DNA of 7,092 bases, taken from the NCBI GenBank assembly GCA_021443605.1, contig JABUTQ010000165.1, positions 1 to 7,092 on the forward strand, written 5' to 3'. Shown in pieces: positions 5,823-7,092 of the stretch. Below the pieces are notes generated by a model. That model made no database searches. It was not told where the DNA came from and saw only the letters and a program-made list of their open reading frames with translations. The position numbers and the translations under genes were made by a program. Within the stretch, counting starts at the first letter, position 1, and each line of letters starts with the position of its first letter. The DNA comes from Bacteroidales bacterium (GTDB taxonomy: Bacteria > Bacteroidota > Bacteroidia > Bacteroidales > UBA932).

Positions 5823-7092
5823 ATGAGTAGAAATCTTATATTAATAGCTTTATTATTCATCACGGGATTCACGCTTCAAGCTCAAAACGCACCGAAGCGC
5901 GAATTTCGTGGTGCTTGGCTTCATATTGTTGGCAATCAGCAGATTAAAGATATGAACAAAGATGAGCTTCAAGCCTTCTTTGTCAATACCTTGAACGATC
6001 TCAAAAAACAGAACTGCAATGCGGTATTCTTTCAGGTTAGGCCTCAGGCAGATGCATTCTACCCTTCCGAACTCGAACCATGGACCAGATTCCTCACCGG
6101 AGAACAGGGCGTTGCCCCCAATCCTTTGTGGGATCCTCTGGAGTTTATGATTGATGAGTGTCACAAACGGGGAATGGAGTTACACGCCTGGCTAAACCCG
6201 TATAGAGTAACATCCAATGGAGAGGAGCAACTGAGCCCGACACACCTTTATTTCCAAAAACCGGAGATATTCAAAAGATACGGAGAACAGCTTTACTTTG
6301 ACCCTGGGGAGCCCCAGTCAAGGGAACACACGATAAAAGTGATAACCGATATCGTATCAAGATATGATTTGGATGGGATTCATTTTGATGATTATTTCTA
6401 TCCTTATCCGGTGAAATTCGAAGAATTCCACGATGATGCCTCTTTTGTAAAATACGGAGAATCAGCCGGTTTTGAATATTGGCAGAAGAATGATTGGCGC
6501 AGATGGAATGTTGAAGTGCTAATGCAGGAAATCAACGATACCATCAAGACAATCAAGCCATACATAAAATTCGGCATCTCCCCTTTCGGGATACATCGCA
6601 ACAAGAAAGAGACTCCTGACGGTAGCGGGAGTGAAACAAATGGTCTATCAAATTATGAGCAACTCTTTGCCGATGTCCCTGCTTGGGCAGAGAAAGGGTA
6701 TATAGACTATATAGTGCCGCAACTGTATTGGGAAATAGGGCATCCTGCAGCTGATTATGAGACACTTATCAAGTGGTGGAACAGCAGCAATTTCAAGGGG
6801 CAGCTGTACATCGGCCAGAGCATCTCCACATTCACAAAACCTGACCTTAAAAATCCCAAGAGGAACCAGATGGCAAGGAAGATGGAGCTTGTCCGCACCC
6901 TGGAAAACGTCGATGGAAATGTCTGGTGGCCGGGGTGGTCGCTGTCAAATGGTGCCCCGCGTCATATAGACGATGGTTCTCAAAATTCCTCAAACAGCAA
7001 GTTCAATATAGCAGACTCATTGTCAAAAGTTTACCAGAAACATCCCGCACTAATTCCGGCATTTTCGGATATTGACAGCACCGCCCCCGATG
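5823..7092 (+). CDS. Secreted GHL10/DUF187 family glycosidase-like protein, 3' end cut by window
   Basis: An open frame runs from the ATG at 5823 to the right edge (423 codons) with no stop. Residues 1-20 form a signal peptide ending in LQA before Gln21. The rest matches the glycosyl-hydrolase-10-like family GHL10 (DUF187): REFRGAWL (26-33), an N-terminal barrel strand AVFFQVRPQADAFYPSELEPW (67-87), MELHAWLNPYR (118-128), YDLDGIHFDDYFYPYP (181-196), FGISPFGIHR (250-259) and DYIVPQLYWE (295-304). The Asp cluster 184/189/190 and Glu304 are candidate catalytic residues (inference). Family knowledge: E. coli DigH (YddW), a GHL10 lipoprotein, cleaves peptidoglycan glycan strands lacking stem peptides; others act on unknown glycans. 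The gene is 6 bases after the phosphatase stop with no Shine-Dalgarno, so the two are likely one transcript. The C-terminal part and any attachment or export domain lie outside the window. Confidence 0.9.
   Translation, partial: MSRNLILIALLFITGFTLQAQNAPKREFRGAWLHIVGNQQIKDMNKDELQAFFVNTLNDLKKQNCNAVFFQVRPQADAFYPSELEPWTRFLTGEQGVAPNPLWDPLEFMIDECHKRGMELHAWLNPYRVTSNGEEQLSPTHLYFQKPEIFKRYGEQLYFDPGEPQSREHTIKVITDIVSRYDLDGIHFDDYFYPYPVKFEEFHDDASFVKYGESAGFEYWQKNDWRRWNVEVLMQEINDTIKTIKPYIKFGISPFGIHRNKKETPDGSGSETNGLSNYEQLFADVPAWAEKGYIDYIVPQLYWEIGHPAADYETLIKWWNSSNFKGQLYIGQSISTFTKPDLKNPKRNQMARKMELVRTLENVDGNVWWPGWSLSNGAPRHIDDGSQNSSNSKFNIADSLSKVYQKHPALIPAFSDIDSTAPD

Overview
The window looks like a piece of a Bacteroidota chromosome, most likely from the order Bacteroidales. 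The evidence is fourfold: a textbook Bacteroidetes promoter (TTG, 19 bp, TATCTTTG) in front of tatD; almost no Shine-Dalgarno sequences; an ExbB-type protein with a cleavable signal peptide followed by two ExbD genes; and a lipoprotein alkaline phosphatase next to a secreted GHL10 (DUF187) protein. All genes lie on the + strand, and I see no mobile element, CRISPR array, tRNA or rRNA. No strain or species can be named from the sequence alone.

Layout. (1) 1-314: the last ~103 codons of a DprA-like DNA-processing protein, cut by the left edge. (2) 353-2145: tatD and a type I L-asparaginase (ansA), overlapping by ATGA and driven by the promoter at 317-346. (3) 2146-2245: an AT-rich gap, then a four-gene energy-transduction operon (2246-4509): an ExbB/TolQ/MotA-family channel, a four-helix membrane protein of unknown function, and two different ExbD/TolR-family proteins. 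A strong intrinsic terminator (4534-4566) closes it. (4) 4587-7092: a lipoprotein alkaline phosphatase, and 6 bases after it a secreted GHL10 glycosidase-like protein cut by the right edge.

How they work together. The ExbB/ExbD group should form an inner-membrane proton-driven motor powering TonB-dependent outer-membrane transport, or a Tol-like task; no tonB is present here. Its arginine codons (20 of 26 CGT/CGC) differ sharply from those of tatD plus ansA (3 of 20), which suggests high expression. The phosphatase and the GHL10 protein are both exported and probably co-transcribed; they may scavenge phosphate and act on cell-wall or other glycans. tatD and ansA are cytoplasmic housekeeping genes.

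Most genes are recognisable families. The least explained item is the small membrane protein at 3026-3445, which appears to be an internal duplication of a two-helix unit and sits between the channel and stator genes. Other points worth checking are the loss of the allosteric contacts in the asparaginase, the Cys that replaces the usual Asp beside the phosphatase nucleophile, the missing intramembrane Glu in the ExbB protein, and a near-leaderless tatD transcript.
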